A stretch of 64,000 nt of DNA from Blasia pusilla (taxonomy: Eukaryota > Marchantiophyta > Marchantiopsida > Blasiales). Each line of letters starts with the position of its first letter. Position 1 is the first letter of the stretch. Of the stretch, positions 20,557 to 31,412 are shown piece after piece. The translations under genes and the position numbers were made by a program. The notes under the pieces are model-generated. The model was given only the letters and a program-made list of their open reading frames with translations, was not told the DNA's origin and made no database searches. Location of the stretch: contig CM114271.1 of assembly GCA_050084515.1 (NCBI GenBank), positions 64,604,001-64,668,000 on the forward strand, read 5' to 3'.

Positions 20557-23500
20557 TTGTGCATAATTCATGTTCTTGAAAAACTTGTCCTCATGTGCAG
20601 TGCAGAGGCTTGTTCTAAGCAAGTACGTGCCCCACGACCTGCAAAGAGGGAGCCTCTCCATCTTGGACCAAAGCGGAGGAGCTCTCGATTGCTTGGAAAG
20701 GTATTGGTAGTGATGGCAGAATCTATTGATGACATTGATGCTCACACTGGAGGTGAAGAATCTCCCACTTATGATCCAGAGTTTGTTGCAGACTTTGGTG
20801 AAGAGGATCAATTAGGCTCAAATGAGCTCTCGGCTCCTAAGGAGCCATGTCCATCAACTATTGGGGGAAAGAAGAAGCAGGTAATTTCTCCGTTTCAATT
20901 AGATAGGATGTGTGTCTACAATTGTGTTTCAAGGTTAGTGGCATTTGAAAGAAATTGTCTCTAATTGGTGGGTTGCATTGCATTGACAGAAAGGGACAGT
21001 TGGGGGGCAAGCTACTTGGGCAAGGGATGTTGCACCCGGGGGTGTACTTGAAAGTCGTATTCCTCTCAAACAGCAAGTGGGTGTACAATATAGTGGAGAG
21101 GGACATGTCTCAAGGCGGTAGAGATGGACCCTATGCACAGAACTCCAAGCCAAGTTCGTTATATGGCGGATATTGTCCAACAGGACAAGGGTGGAATAGT
21201 ACGAATCTATCGATTTGCAATCTCAAAATTCTCTTTCATTATACATCATAGGATGATGGTGGGAAGGTTGTGTGATGTGTCTGTACTACACTGACATGTA
21301 TGTCATGTGTAGACTCTATGCAAGGTGGATTCTCCAACTATACCGAGGGACCCTATCATGCGGTGTGAAATAGTCAAGATCGGTTTGGAAATAGCCAATA
21401 CCTTTATGGACTCAATAATAGCACTCCAGAAATGTATGGACAACCTCAATGGTTGGGGCGAGGACCCACTCAAGGAGTGCAAATGACAAAGGCTATAGGT
21501 AATAGCAAGTCACATATATATAGAAGCATCATTCCTATTTGGAGAATTTCTTCCTCGTGTTTTCACTAATTAGTAAGTGACCTGACATCGATGCATAGAG
21601 TCTGTTTGTAGGTATAAAGATTTGCAAAGTGGGAAGTAGTCTTGACTGAAGATATTCATGTGTGCAGCAAACTATACGACTCTAGGCTTGCGACGGGCAA
21701 GCGTAGGGACAACATACACACCAAACTCAGTGACTGAGAGCAATGTGCAAGGTGAGGGGGTGAAGGTCGGAAAAGTGGGTGTGAACAACTCTGGTTGGAT
21801 CACCACAACTTTAGAAGGAAAGAATAGGTGGCATGCAGATTTTAGAGCCGAGGTGTTGCAATGGCTTGACATCTCCATAGTGAATTTCTCAGATCAACAC
21901 TCAGGAAATTGGAATTCGGTGTTGAGTGATATTTCTGCTAGATGGGAGTATGTTGGAAACAATGGCAATGGAGTGGCTGCTCCATGTTTGGAGGAATATG
22001 CACAACGAATACTTAAGACGGAGAGATTTAGATTGTGTCAGACATGGAAAGAAGCTGGACGAGGCAAGAAAGTGGCCCCACCACCTCATGTAGACCCAAC
22101 CAATGGGGGAGATTACTTACTCACTTCATGAGCAAGAGTGCAAAGACAAAGAGTGAGCAGATGTCCAAAGCACGGGCAGCGATGACCAAACCCTGCAAGA
22201 AGAAAAGGGAATGCACCAATTGCAGAGCGCCTGGTATGAATAATATTGAAGGACCCATCTTTCATTTCTATTACCACCATGCATGTAGTTTGGAAATTGG
22301 TGTTTGGTAGACTGAACTTGGTCGGTGTAACATGTGTTGTAGAGAAAAGAGAAGGAGCAAACCCCTACTAAGGCGCAGGTGCATGAAGAGGCAAAGAACC
22401 AAAGGAGTTATGGTACAAGTATAGTGTCAAAGCAAGTATTTGCATCTGGTTACTTTAGAGTAGAGGTGAATCTAGTGTTTTTCTAGTACAAGCCTGTTGA
22501 TATAGACTGAGATCCAGGTCTTGTATTTCAGACGCCAAGAACATGTGAGCTGACAGAGATCCCTGCTCGATTAAAGTCTATGGAGGAGTTGTTGCCCAAG
22601 TCTGTGACTTACATAATTCTCTAGGAGCTTGGACGTGCTAGAGGCAAGCATAAAGACTGTTGTTGCTAATCAACAAGAGAACTTCACAAAGTTGATGGAA
22701 TTGATTTCCATGAGCTTGAGAAAGGACCATGAGGACATAAGGGGTTCCAAGGAGAGATCGGAAAATCCAAGAGTTTTATCCTCTCCTCGTGGAATTAGTG
22801 ATCGAGACCCTGCTCCTAGTGGAGCACTTGCCTCTATGCCGTTGAGTGTATCCTCTCCTCACCCAATCACCAGACCACCTTCAAGGGAGAGTGCACCCTC
22901 TCCGGAGTTGGTCACTATTATGCCTTCGTCTCCACTTCTTCCACAGGTTTCTAAGGGTGTTCATACAATAAGAGGACTAGATACAGTTGCTAGCATTGCA
23001 CCAACTGGTCCAAAGAAAAAGGGAGGCACAAGAGAGGTTAATGCTATTGTGTTTGCGGGTGATCCTTTGAGTTTAGGTATGTGAGTTTAGAGTGATGTTG
23101 TGCATTTTACATTGAAGTTGCTGAAAATCATGATCTATTTGAAATGGTAGTTAAAGTTTCTTGTTGATTGTTATTTCGAGACCACAGATGATGCCCCGGC
23201 CGTTGTAGGAAAATGCCAAGTGAGGACATCACGGAGATGCAGTTTGGAGGCCACAATATTTTCAGAGGAGAATGAGGACAATGCAGGGATGTTGGGGAGT
23301 GATGGACCCATGGAATTGGAACATTTGGATCTTCTACAAAACCCAATAGTGGTGAGAAGAGCAACACTCAGGAAGAGGACCCAAGAGGCTACCAACCCGG
23401 TGTTGAAATTTGTTGTGCCTTCGTTGCAACAGTTGATATCACGTGAAAACCCCTATGTGGTTGTAGGTTATGGCAACTTGCATGATTGTTGTTCTACTTT

Positions 23501-23606
23501 CCATGGACGTGACATTCCAAATGGGCATTTTGTTCTCCATTTGAGAGAGGTTCATAAGAAGAAATATGTGTTTCCATTTCCAAATATGGCTGATGATCCA
23601 CCATAG
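20557..23606 (+). pseudogene. CACTA second gene region (TNP1/TNPA-like), broken
   Basis: Same-strand blocks at 20557-20964 (basic stretch then acidic GEESPTYDPEFVADFGEEDQ), 21658-22131, 22035-22310, 22629-23084 (coiled start MDVLEASIKTVVANQQENFT, then Ser/Pro-rich) and 23220-23606 lie between TNP2 and the element end. Position and composition fit the second CACTA protein, which in En/Spm binds subterminal repeats. I do not recognise a diagnostic motif, so the assignment rests on context. Confidence 0.4.
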
Positions 23607-24384
23607 ATTTATGTTGGAGATGCCATTGATAGTGAAATGTTATGGGCATCTCATCTTGTTATGCCTTCTCAAAAATAGGGGCACCTTCACTTTGTGTGTA
23701 GAATTTTTTAGTAAACCTTCCCTTTGATATCCCTCTTGAGTGTGGCGATCTCCATATACTTGTAACTTTTATGCTCATAAGTAGAGGAACTTGATGTTTG
23801 TGTTTCAGTTTTGAGTTTCACAATTGAGATGTACTTGGATTTCCATGTCTCAATTTTGAGAATATCAAAGGGGGAGTTTGCACTGAGAAGTAGATTTTGT
23901 GTTCTTCCATTGATGACCATCTTTCACTATAATTCACTAGGCATTCTTCTGACGTAAGATAATATTCCACTTCAAGATGTATGGATATACTTTGTAGCTT
24001 TGGACTTATGGCCAAAATTGGATGTAAGAAACATTTGCTAAATGTATCTTTCAATAGATAAGGATTTTTTACTATGAAAAAATGATCTGATCAGATGCTA
24101 CAACATGGATGGGTTGGTACATGAGTAATGTGCTTGTATGTTTTCACACAATGCTGGTAGCATTAGGACTGTACAATAGATATATAATGGCATCTCCATT
24201 GCATGGATGTAAAAGAAGTAGTGATAGGTGTAGGGAGGATAGGTAGGAAGGAGTAATTCATGGATACAAAATGGATTAAAATGCCAATTTCATGTACATA
24301 TTTATGTCAGAAATAAAGCAATATGTTATACATAATGACTAGTATAGTTGTTCTTTGGATATTGTTAGTGAATAGGATTGTAAA

Positions 24385-24750
24385 TGACATGGACAAGTCA
24401 TTTTAATGACTCTTAGTCATTCTTTTATGACGCATGAAGTCATTATTTATTACTCTGAGTAGTCACTCTTAATGACTCGCCTAGTCATTATTAATGACTC
24501 GTCTAGTCAATTCTTAATGAATCTAGTCATTCTTAATGAATCGTCTAGTCAGTCCTTATGACTCTTCTAGACATTCTTTATTACTTGTCCAGTCATTCCT
24601 AATGAATCATCTAGTCAGTCATGATTCTTCTAGTCATTCTTTATTACTCGTCCAGTCATTCCTTTATGACTAGACAAGTCATTTTTTATGACTCGTCTAG
24701 ACATTTTTTATGACTTGACCTAGTCATAAAAAATGACTAGATCAAGTCAT
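24385..24750. repeat. CACTA subterminal repeats
   Basis: A dense tract of short units built on ATGACTCGTCTAGTCATT and variants (TTAATGAATCGTCTAGTCA and others), in both orientations, about 20-25 times in 360 bp. In En/Spm elements such repeats near the ends bind the second element protein. Spacing is about 15-25 bp and many units overlap. Confidence 0.75.
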
Positions 24751-24911
24751 ATTTAGTGCCTATGTTGAGTAACAAAAAAGAGACTCGGATATGACTGCCC
24801 TCGGTTTTAGTAACAACTTATACGACTAGGAGTAATTTTTATTACTAGAGTCTGGTTAAATAATTACTTAGTCACACCTGCCCGGTTTGAGTAACATCTA
24901 AGTCATCCAAA

Positions 24912-24929
24912 GGGATTTTTGTACTAGTG
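24912..24929 (-). repeat. CACTA right terminal inverted repeat
   Basis: GGGATTTTTGTACTAGTG reads CACTAGTACAAAAATCCC on the other strand. The CACTA start, following A/T run and adjacent subterminal repeats support this as the true terminus. Confidence 0.7.
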
Positions 24930-25548
24930 TAGCTTTGCTGTGGGAGTGTTGAGTAGGTTCTTAACTAAGCCTTGTAAGAACCATTGTAAGGCACAGATGC
25001 GTGTGTTGAAGTACATAAAAGGCACTATCGAGTACGGCATCACCTCTGGAGCAGAGATGGAAATGACAAATTTTTGTGACTCGAATTGGGCGGAGATTCA
25101 GATTCTCGAAGATTAGTTTTGGGTTATTTCTTCTTGGTAGGATCAAGTGTAGTGTCATGGGTCAGCAAGAAGCAACCTACAGTGGCACTTTCTTCTACCG
25201 AGGCGGAGTACGAGGCAGCTTATTATGCTTCTTGTGAAGCAGTATGGTTGAGATGGATATTGGAGGACATAGGAGAAGCACTAGAAAGTGCTACTTTAAT
25301 ATGGTGTGACAATCAGAGTTGCATTGCCATAGCATATAATCTTGTGTTTCATGTGTAGAGATCCGGTATCATTTTGTTTGTAAGTTGATCAAGAGAGAGG
25401 TTTTGAAGAGAGTCTATTATCCAATAGAGGATAACCGTGTAGACATCTTCACGAAAGCTTTGAGCGGAGATCAGCTTCACTGACATTTGAAGGGTCTTTG
25501 CATTGGTCCAAGATAATAGTCCACATGAGAGTGGATATTGAGGGGGGT
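24930..25548 (+). pseudogene. Ty1/copia RNase H fragment
   Basis: The block contains SWVSKKQPTVALSSTEAEYE and WCDNQSCIAIA, hallmarks of copia RNase H with its following tail. It is preceded by a VLKYIKGTIEYG-like stretch and followed by a degenerate IFTKAL tail and a polypurine tract (GAGGGGGGT) just before the LTR. Frame changes near 25090 and a stop after FHV show it is dead. Confidence 0.75.
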
Positions 25549-25925
25549 TGTTGGATTCTCAACATCCACTTCTCTGAGCACCACTAATCTGGTCAGCCCC
25601 CTTGTATGAGGAGAAGCGTCGATTAATGGTTTTGACTTAGAAGTCGAAGGAGTCATAATAATATGACGTAGGTGGTTTTTGGAGTAGAGTTACTAGGATT
25701 ATCTAACCCTATATTGCATCAGGATGCAATGCACCTGATGCAAATTTTTTCTATTAATAAAAAGAAAATTAGGTTAAAAATCCTAGTTTCCCGAGTAGTG
25801 AAATAGTCGGGAGCCGCAGCGGTAGCGCATTCTTGTATGTCGAGTTATCTCCATGTTCAAGTTCCATCGAAGCTCTTCTATGAGCACATGGACAAACTAG
25901 GCCACTTTGTATCTCTAAGTTTTGT
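25549..25925 (+). repeat. Copia LTR (3' side of the fragment)
   Basis: Starts TGTTGGATTCTCAACATCC right after the polypurine tract. It is matched in inverted orientation by 26395-26764. The right limit is approximate because satellite-like sequence follows directly. Confidence 0.55.
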
Positions 25926-25944
25926 AAAGATTTCAGTGATTTCG

Positions 25945-26335
25945 TCACTTTCTGTTTTCTCTCATCTTGTTCAACTTTCTCATCTTGAGCTCAAATTTGG
26001 CTCACACGGTCTCCAAGGAGCATCTAACCCTCTGCCTAAGTTTCAAGAAAAATGGATTTGGGACCAAAAGTTCAAAAATTAGTAAGTCCTATTTTGATCC
26101 AAATCATCATACCTTCTATCAAATTAAGGTTTCTTCATTTTTCATCTTGTCGAACTCTCCCATCTTGATCTGAAATTTGGCCCACATGGTCTCCAAGGAG
26201 CATCTTACCCTCTTGCTAAGTTTCAAGAAAAATAGAGTTGGGACCACAAGCTCAAAAATTGGTAAGTCTTTTTTTTACCCTAATCATGAGACCTACTATC
26301 AAAATAAGGATTTTTCATTTTTCATCTTCTCCAAC
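25945..26335 (+). repeat. ~186-bp satellite, about two copies
   Basis: Units run from TCATCTTGTTCAACTTTCTC through CAAGGAGCATCTAACCCTC to a pyrimidine-rich stretch, and are repeated at about 186 bp. The same repeat, in the opposite orientation, fills much of 28165-29165. Confidence 0.6.
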
Positions 26336-26394
26336 TTGTGAGAAAATAGAAAGTGAGAAAATCACTGAAATATTTTACAAAACTTGGAGATACA

Positions 26395-26764
26395 AAGAGG
26401 CCTAGTCCGTCCGTGCGCTCACAGAAGAGCTTCGATGGAACCTAAACATGGAGATAACTCGACATACGAGAATGCGCTACTGCTGCGGCTCTTGACTATT
26501 TCACTTCTCGAGAAACTATGGTTTTTTACCTATTTTTCTTTGTTTCTATTAATATAATTTTTTGCCAAGATGACGCGGACCCGCGGATCATTTTGGCATA
26601 CCAAGGGCTGCGTCCCTAGACCCCTGTGAAAATATAGGGTTAGATAATCCTAGTAACGCTATTCCATAAACCACCTACATCATATTACTATGACTCCTTC
26701 TCCTCATATAAGGGGGCCGATCAGATTAATGGTGCTCAGAGAAGTGGATGTTGAGAATCCAAAA
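26395..26764 (-). repeat. Copia LTR, minus-strand element
   Basis: Reads TTGGATTCTCAACATCC on the minus strand from 26764, after a C-rich run that is the polypurine tract of the minus-strand element. It corresponds to 25549-25925. Confidence 0.55.
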
Positions 26765-28165
26765 ACCCCCCTAAATATCCACTCTCATATGGACTACTAT
26801 CTTGGACCAATGCCAAGAGCCTTCAGATGCCGGTGAAGCTAATCTCCGCTCAAAGCTTTCATGAAGATATCTGCACGATTATCCTCTTTTGAACAATAGA
26901 CTAACTTCAAAACCTCTCTCTCGATTAACTCATGAAAAAAATGATACTAGATCTCTATGTGCTTCGTACAAGCTTGAAACACAGGATTATGTGCTATGGC
27001 AATGCAACTTTGATTGTCACACCACATTACAGTAGCACTTTTTGGTGCTTCTCCTATGCCCTCCAATATCCATCTCAACCAAACTACTTCACAAAAAACA
27101 TAACAAGGCGCCTTGTACTCTTCCTCGGTAGAAGAAAGTGCCACTGTAGGTTGCTTCTTGCTGACCCATGACACCACACCTGATCCTACCAAGAAGAAAT
27201 AACCCGAAACTGATCTCCGAGAATCTGAATCTCCTCCCCAATCCGAGTCACAAAAGGCTATCATTTTTGTCCGTGCTCCATAGGTGATGTCGTACTTGAT
27301 AGTGCCTTTGATGTACTTCAACACACACATTCCTACCTTCCAATGGTTCTCACGAGGCTTAGTTGAGAACGTACTCAACACTCCTAGAGCGAAGCTAATG
27401 TCTAGTCTAGTGTTGCACAAAAATATCAAACTGCCTACAAGCTTCTGTAAAACTTTTCATCTACCAATGGTGAAACATCCTCCATTGAGAGTTTCAACTG
27501 TACCTCCATTGGCGAGACAATTGCCTTGGTCATCCCGAATGCCTTCAAGATTTCTCTAACATACTTTTGCTGAGAGAGAAAAATAGAGTATGATTGTTGC
27601 CAAACCTATAGCCCTATAAATCTGACATTTCAAACTTAGATTTCAACACTCCCTTCATTTCCTCTATTTTCATACAATGGTCTCCTGTGATGATCACATC
27701 ATCCACATACAAGACTATCAACTTATACATCCCATCTTCGCAAAACACATACAAATTTGCTTCTAATGGGCTCTTGATGAGACCCTTCTCTCGGAAGAAT
27801 GTATTTATTTGTTGATACCATATCCTTGGGGCTTGCTTCAATCTATACAATGCTCGATGAAGCAAACACACTTTCTCTTCTGATCCGGGTATCTCAAAAC
27901 CTGGTGGTTGAGATATTTACACCTCCTCCTTAAGACTCCCTTTTAGAAAGGCAAACTTCACTTGGTATTGGTATACATGCCAACGTCTTGTTCTTGCCAC
28001 CGCTAGAAAAATTCGAATGGTTATCATCCTTGCAGTAGGAGCAAAAGTCTCATAGTAATCAAAACCTTCAATTTATGAACATCCTTGTGCAACCAACCTT
28101 GCTTTGAATTTATCCAATGTACCGTCCGACTTGTACTTGGTCTTGTAACATGGACATTGGGAATC
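26765..28165 (-). pseudogene. Ty1/copia reverse transcriptase and RNase H
   Basis: On the minus strand the reading runs from KYKSDGTLDKFKARLVAQG (about 28150) through LKQAPRIWYQQINTFFREKG and LIVLYVDDVIITG (27614-27871; YVDD is the polymerase active site) to SWVSKKQPTVALSSTEEEYK and WCDNQSCIAIAHNPVF of RNase H (26947-27429). Gag, protease and integrase are missing; the 5' side is cut by the satellite array at 28165. Stops near 27600 and 27910 break it. Confidence 0.8.
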
Positions 28166-29165
28166 ATATGGGAAAAATTTCAGCTCCAGATGGGAAAGTT
28201 GGACAAGATGAAAAATGGAAAAAACCTTATTTGGATGGAAGATCTAGTCGATGGTTCGGGTGAAAAAAGGACTTATTAATTTGTGAGGTTTTGCTCACAA
28301 CTCCATTTTGCTTCAAACTTGGCAAGAGTGGAACATGAACCTTGGAGATCATGTTGGCCAAATTTGAGCTCAAGATGAAAAATTTGGACAAGATGAAAAC
28401 TGAAAAAAACCTTATTTGGATAGAAGGTCTAGTTGATGGTTCGAGTGAAAAAAGGACTTATTAATTTGTGAGGTTTTGCTCACAACTCCATTTTTCTTGA
28501 GACTTGGAAAGAGTACAACATGAACCTTGGGGATCATGTTGGCCAAATTTGAGCTCAAGGTGAAAAAGTTGGACAAGATGAAAACTGAAAAAAACCTTAT
28601 TTTGAGAGAAGGTTTGAAGGTTCGGGTCCTAAAAGGACTTGCCAATTTCTAAGCTTCTCATCACAGCACCCACTTAGTAGTAGTCATAGCTCTCTTGTTG
28701 TTGTTGATATTGTCTCTGTTGTTGGTGAGTTTCGTCGTTAGGGGGGGAATGCCCCCTTCTTCCTTTTCTGTTCTTGTTGTGGCCTTTAGGTTTTGACTCT
28801 TTGAGTCCCCCTCTTTTGTACTTCCGATGGGTTTTCCATCACTCGTTTTTATCGTAGTGCAACTTTACTTCTTTTTCTTGAACATTTGCAAGAATGGAAC
28901 ATGAACCTTGGGGATCATGTTGGAAAAATTTTAGCTCAAGATGAAAGATGAAAAAACTTTATTTTGATAGAAGGTCTAATGGTTCGGGCAGAAAAGGACT
29001 TACCAATTTTTGAGCTTGTGATCCCAACTCTATTTTTCTTGAAACTTTGCAAGAGGGTTAGATGCTCATTGGAGACGGTGTGAGAAAAAATTAACTCAAG
29101 ATGAAAAATTTGAATAAGATGAAAATTGAAAAAACCTTATTTTGATAGAAGGTTGATGGGGTGTG
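28165..29165 (-). repeat. ~186-bp satellite array, interrupted by a LINE tail
   Basis: About five units, marked by TTGGCCAAATTTGAGCTCAA (28353 and 28539, period 186) and GGACAAGATGAAAA. Units on either side of 28676-28862 belong to one array. Orientation is opposite to the copies at 25945-26335. Confidence 0.65.
28676..28862 (+). mobile_element. Short LINE 3' end inside the satellite
   Basis: The segment from TTAGTAGTAGTCATAGCTCT through GTTGATATTGTCTCTGTTG to GATGGGTTTTCCATCAC aligns with the 3' end of the LINE coding region and adjacent 3' sequence at about 62634-62750. The fragment is 5'-truncated, as is usual for LINE insertions. Confidence 0.5.
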
Positions 29166-30830
29166 GGGGTATTATTATTTGGGGGCATTGGGTACTATTT
29201 TAAAGAGATGTTGTTATTTTTCAAAGATTTAAAAAAATAGAAATTATATTTAAATTTTGAAGGGAAAAATATTTTTAGATTATTAAAAAATCATTTTCTA
29301 GTGCAAGCACGGGCATTCTTAGTATGAATAGAGCAAAGCTATGTTAGAAAAGTAGGGTTTTTCTCTTTTCAAACTTTGATGCTAAGGCTTGTCAATCACT
29401 TTTTGGAATGACGGGTAAATTTAAGTATCTATTTGGAAATTATGTGCAAATTCTCCACCAAACCTTTCAAAGTAGCCCTTCACCGATGTATAAGCCACAT
29501 GAGTGAAGGGCTACTTTGATCATTTACATCACTAAAGGAAGAAAACAACTTTAGATTCCATCCATTGTGCTTTCCGAATTGAAACTTTTGGCCTTGCTCA
29601 TAGTTTGGTATTCCCTTACATGGACGAAAATTTGAGATTTGGTATTTACCCTCATGGTTCAACAGCTGTATGTACCATGTTCTAATGGACCTTATCTCCC
29701 TTAGAGAGAAACTCGTAGGAGCATTGATGTATGCGACCACAATTGAGGCCTGTCAGGGAATCATTGACCGTTCAACAGTTCAATCGAAACATCTCATCAG
29801 AAAATATTGGATCGCCCCACGCAGAGAACTCGAATAATGCATCATGATCGACCAGGCGCAACGAGCAGGTTCCGAGAATCCCGAAGCTAACTCTAACCCA
29901 TTGCAACTGCTCAGAGAGAAGGTTCCACTATTCGCATGCTCGAGCTAAATGGCCTGCGTTGGTGGATCCATGGAAGCGGCAGGCGCGGTAGTCCAGTTAC
30001 AAATTCAACGTGTGCTCCCGACATGGATGTGGCGAGAAGGTAGAATTCAATTTTATATCTCCATAGACTGTGAAAATAGCTTTCTGCTTCGGATTCGAAT
30101 TAAGCATCTCAGTAGCTTCAGTGGTCATCAGGTTGTGGTCTCCAGGGATCCTAAATGCGCGCTCACATTTTGCATCACTGCAATTTGCTTAAGTAAGTTC
30201 ATGGGTCCGAAAGTCTAGAGAATCATGTTTCTCCTCTCCGTGAATAGTTCCTAGCACAGACTACAGCCGCACGTAGTTCCTGGGAGTAGATCAGGTTCTG
30301 ATTCTGCTCGCAGACATGGGTGACATACACGACGAACTACGTAGCACGAGAGTGAGCCTTAGCACGTGAACCTGTTTGTCACAACACTGAGAACGGACTG
30401 TCTCTCGTGTGCCACAAGTTTTATGGCACTTTCTTGTTTGCTATCAGTAAGACTTGCTTGGGTAATTATGAAAACTACCCTATACACTTGATCCGCTTTA
30501 GGTTCTGCGCTGATTTCGATGGATTCTGCTAGATCAGTCAACATAATGACTAGGTTGCTTGCATGTGAACAATGGAAAAGGCATAAATTCAATTCAGCTA
30601 CACCTTGTTCGCTGACATGGTATCGTGGATCGATGTCTTCAAGGAAAAGATCATTCAAGAAATTGATCCGACTCGTGGACTGATTCAACAACAACAAATC
30701 AACATAATTGAACTCACATATTGAGTTCAATTATCCATATTCACCAATCCTCTCATAGTTTCGGAAAGACTGGAGATTCCCATTTCGAGATGCACGTGCC
30801 ATCGGTGGGTGCTGTAGTACTTGTTGCAAG
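29166..30830. other. No gene recognised
   Basis: The left part (29166-29320) is A/T-rich. Open stretches exist on both strands, for example 30359-30730 (minus, 123 codons), but none has a recognisable motif or a copy elsewhere in the window. This starts the region with no detectable transposon remnants. Confidence 0.4.
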
Positions 30831-30834
30831 AAAG

Positions 30835-31140
30835 CTTCCTTGTAATTCTCAAGTAACTATCCAAAGGTATTTGTTTATACAATCATAAGCAAAGACCTCA
30901 ACTTACATCAACAAGGAAAGAATAGCACACTGATTACCTGTCCCTATATCTAAGCTGTTATCTATATGCTTTGCCTTCCTTGTAATTCACAAGTAAATAT
31001 CCATTGGTATTTGTATTTGTTTATACAAACATAAGCAAATACCTCAACTTACATCAACAAGGAAAGAATAGCACACTCATTACCTGTCTCTAGATCTAAG
31101 CTGTTATTTATATGCTTTGCCTTCCTTGTAGTTCACTAGG
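30835..31140. repeat. ~140-bp tandem repeat, 2.1 copies
   Basis: Units start CTTCCTTGTAATTC at 30835 and 30975, with a partial third at 31121. The periods are 140 and 146 bp; the difference is one GTATTT duplication. It lies about 270 bp beyond the stop of the minus-strand repeat-protein gene. Confidence 0.8.
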
Positions 31141-31412
31141 ACTATCCATCTTCTCTCTCACTGCGTTCTTAGTGACTCATTCATCCCTTTTTATGAATCA
31201 CCACTCATGTCATCGAGAAGTGACTGATGAGAGATCGACCTTAGTGAGTGAAATGACTGCAGCACGACATTTAGTATATATTCGAACAAAAGGTTTCGAG
31301 AAAGTGCATCGAAAGGAAGTCGATCTTGAGGTTACACGTTTGGGTATCGAGATCATAGTTTCCATACATGTATGTTCTCACTACGTTCGGTCAACAAGAT
31401 CTGAAGAGTAAC

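Larger units (their letters stand above)
16244..24929 (+). mobile_element. CACTA (En/Spm-type) DNA transposon, degenerate, right end identified
   Basis: TNP2-type transposase blocks, a second gene region and a subterminal repeat tract precede a terminus at 24929 whose reverse complement is CACTAGTACAAAAATCCC, a canonical CACTA start. I do not find a matching left terminus between 15642 and 16475, so the left end is truncated or diverged and the left coordinate is nominal. Confidence 0.7.
24960..27430. repeat. Large inverted repeat formed by two copia remnants
   Basis: The left arm (copia RNase H, LTR, satellite, plus strand) and the right arm (the same parts on the minus strand) meet around 26320-26345. 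Arms are about 1.1-1.2 kb and clearly diverged: about 80 bp of different sequence sits in the LTR of the right arm (26570-26640) compared with the left. Confidence 0.6.
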
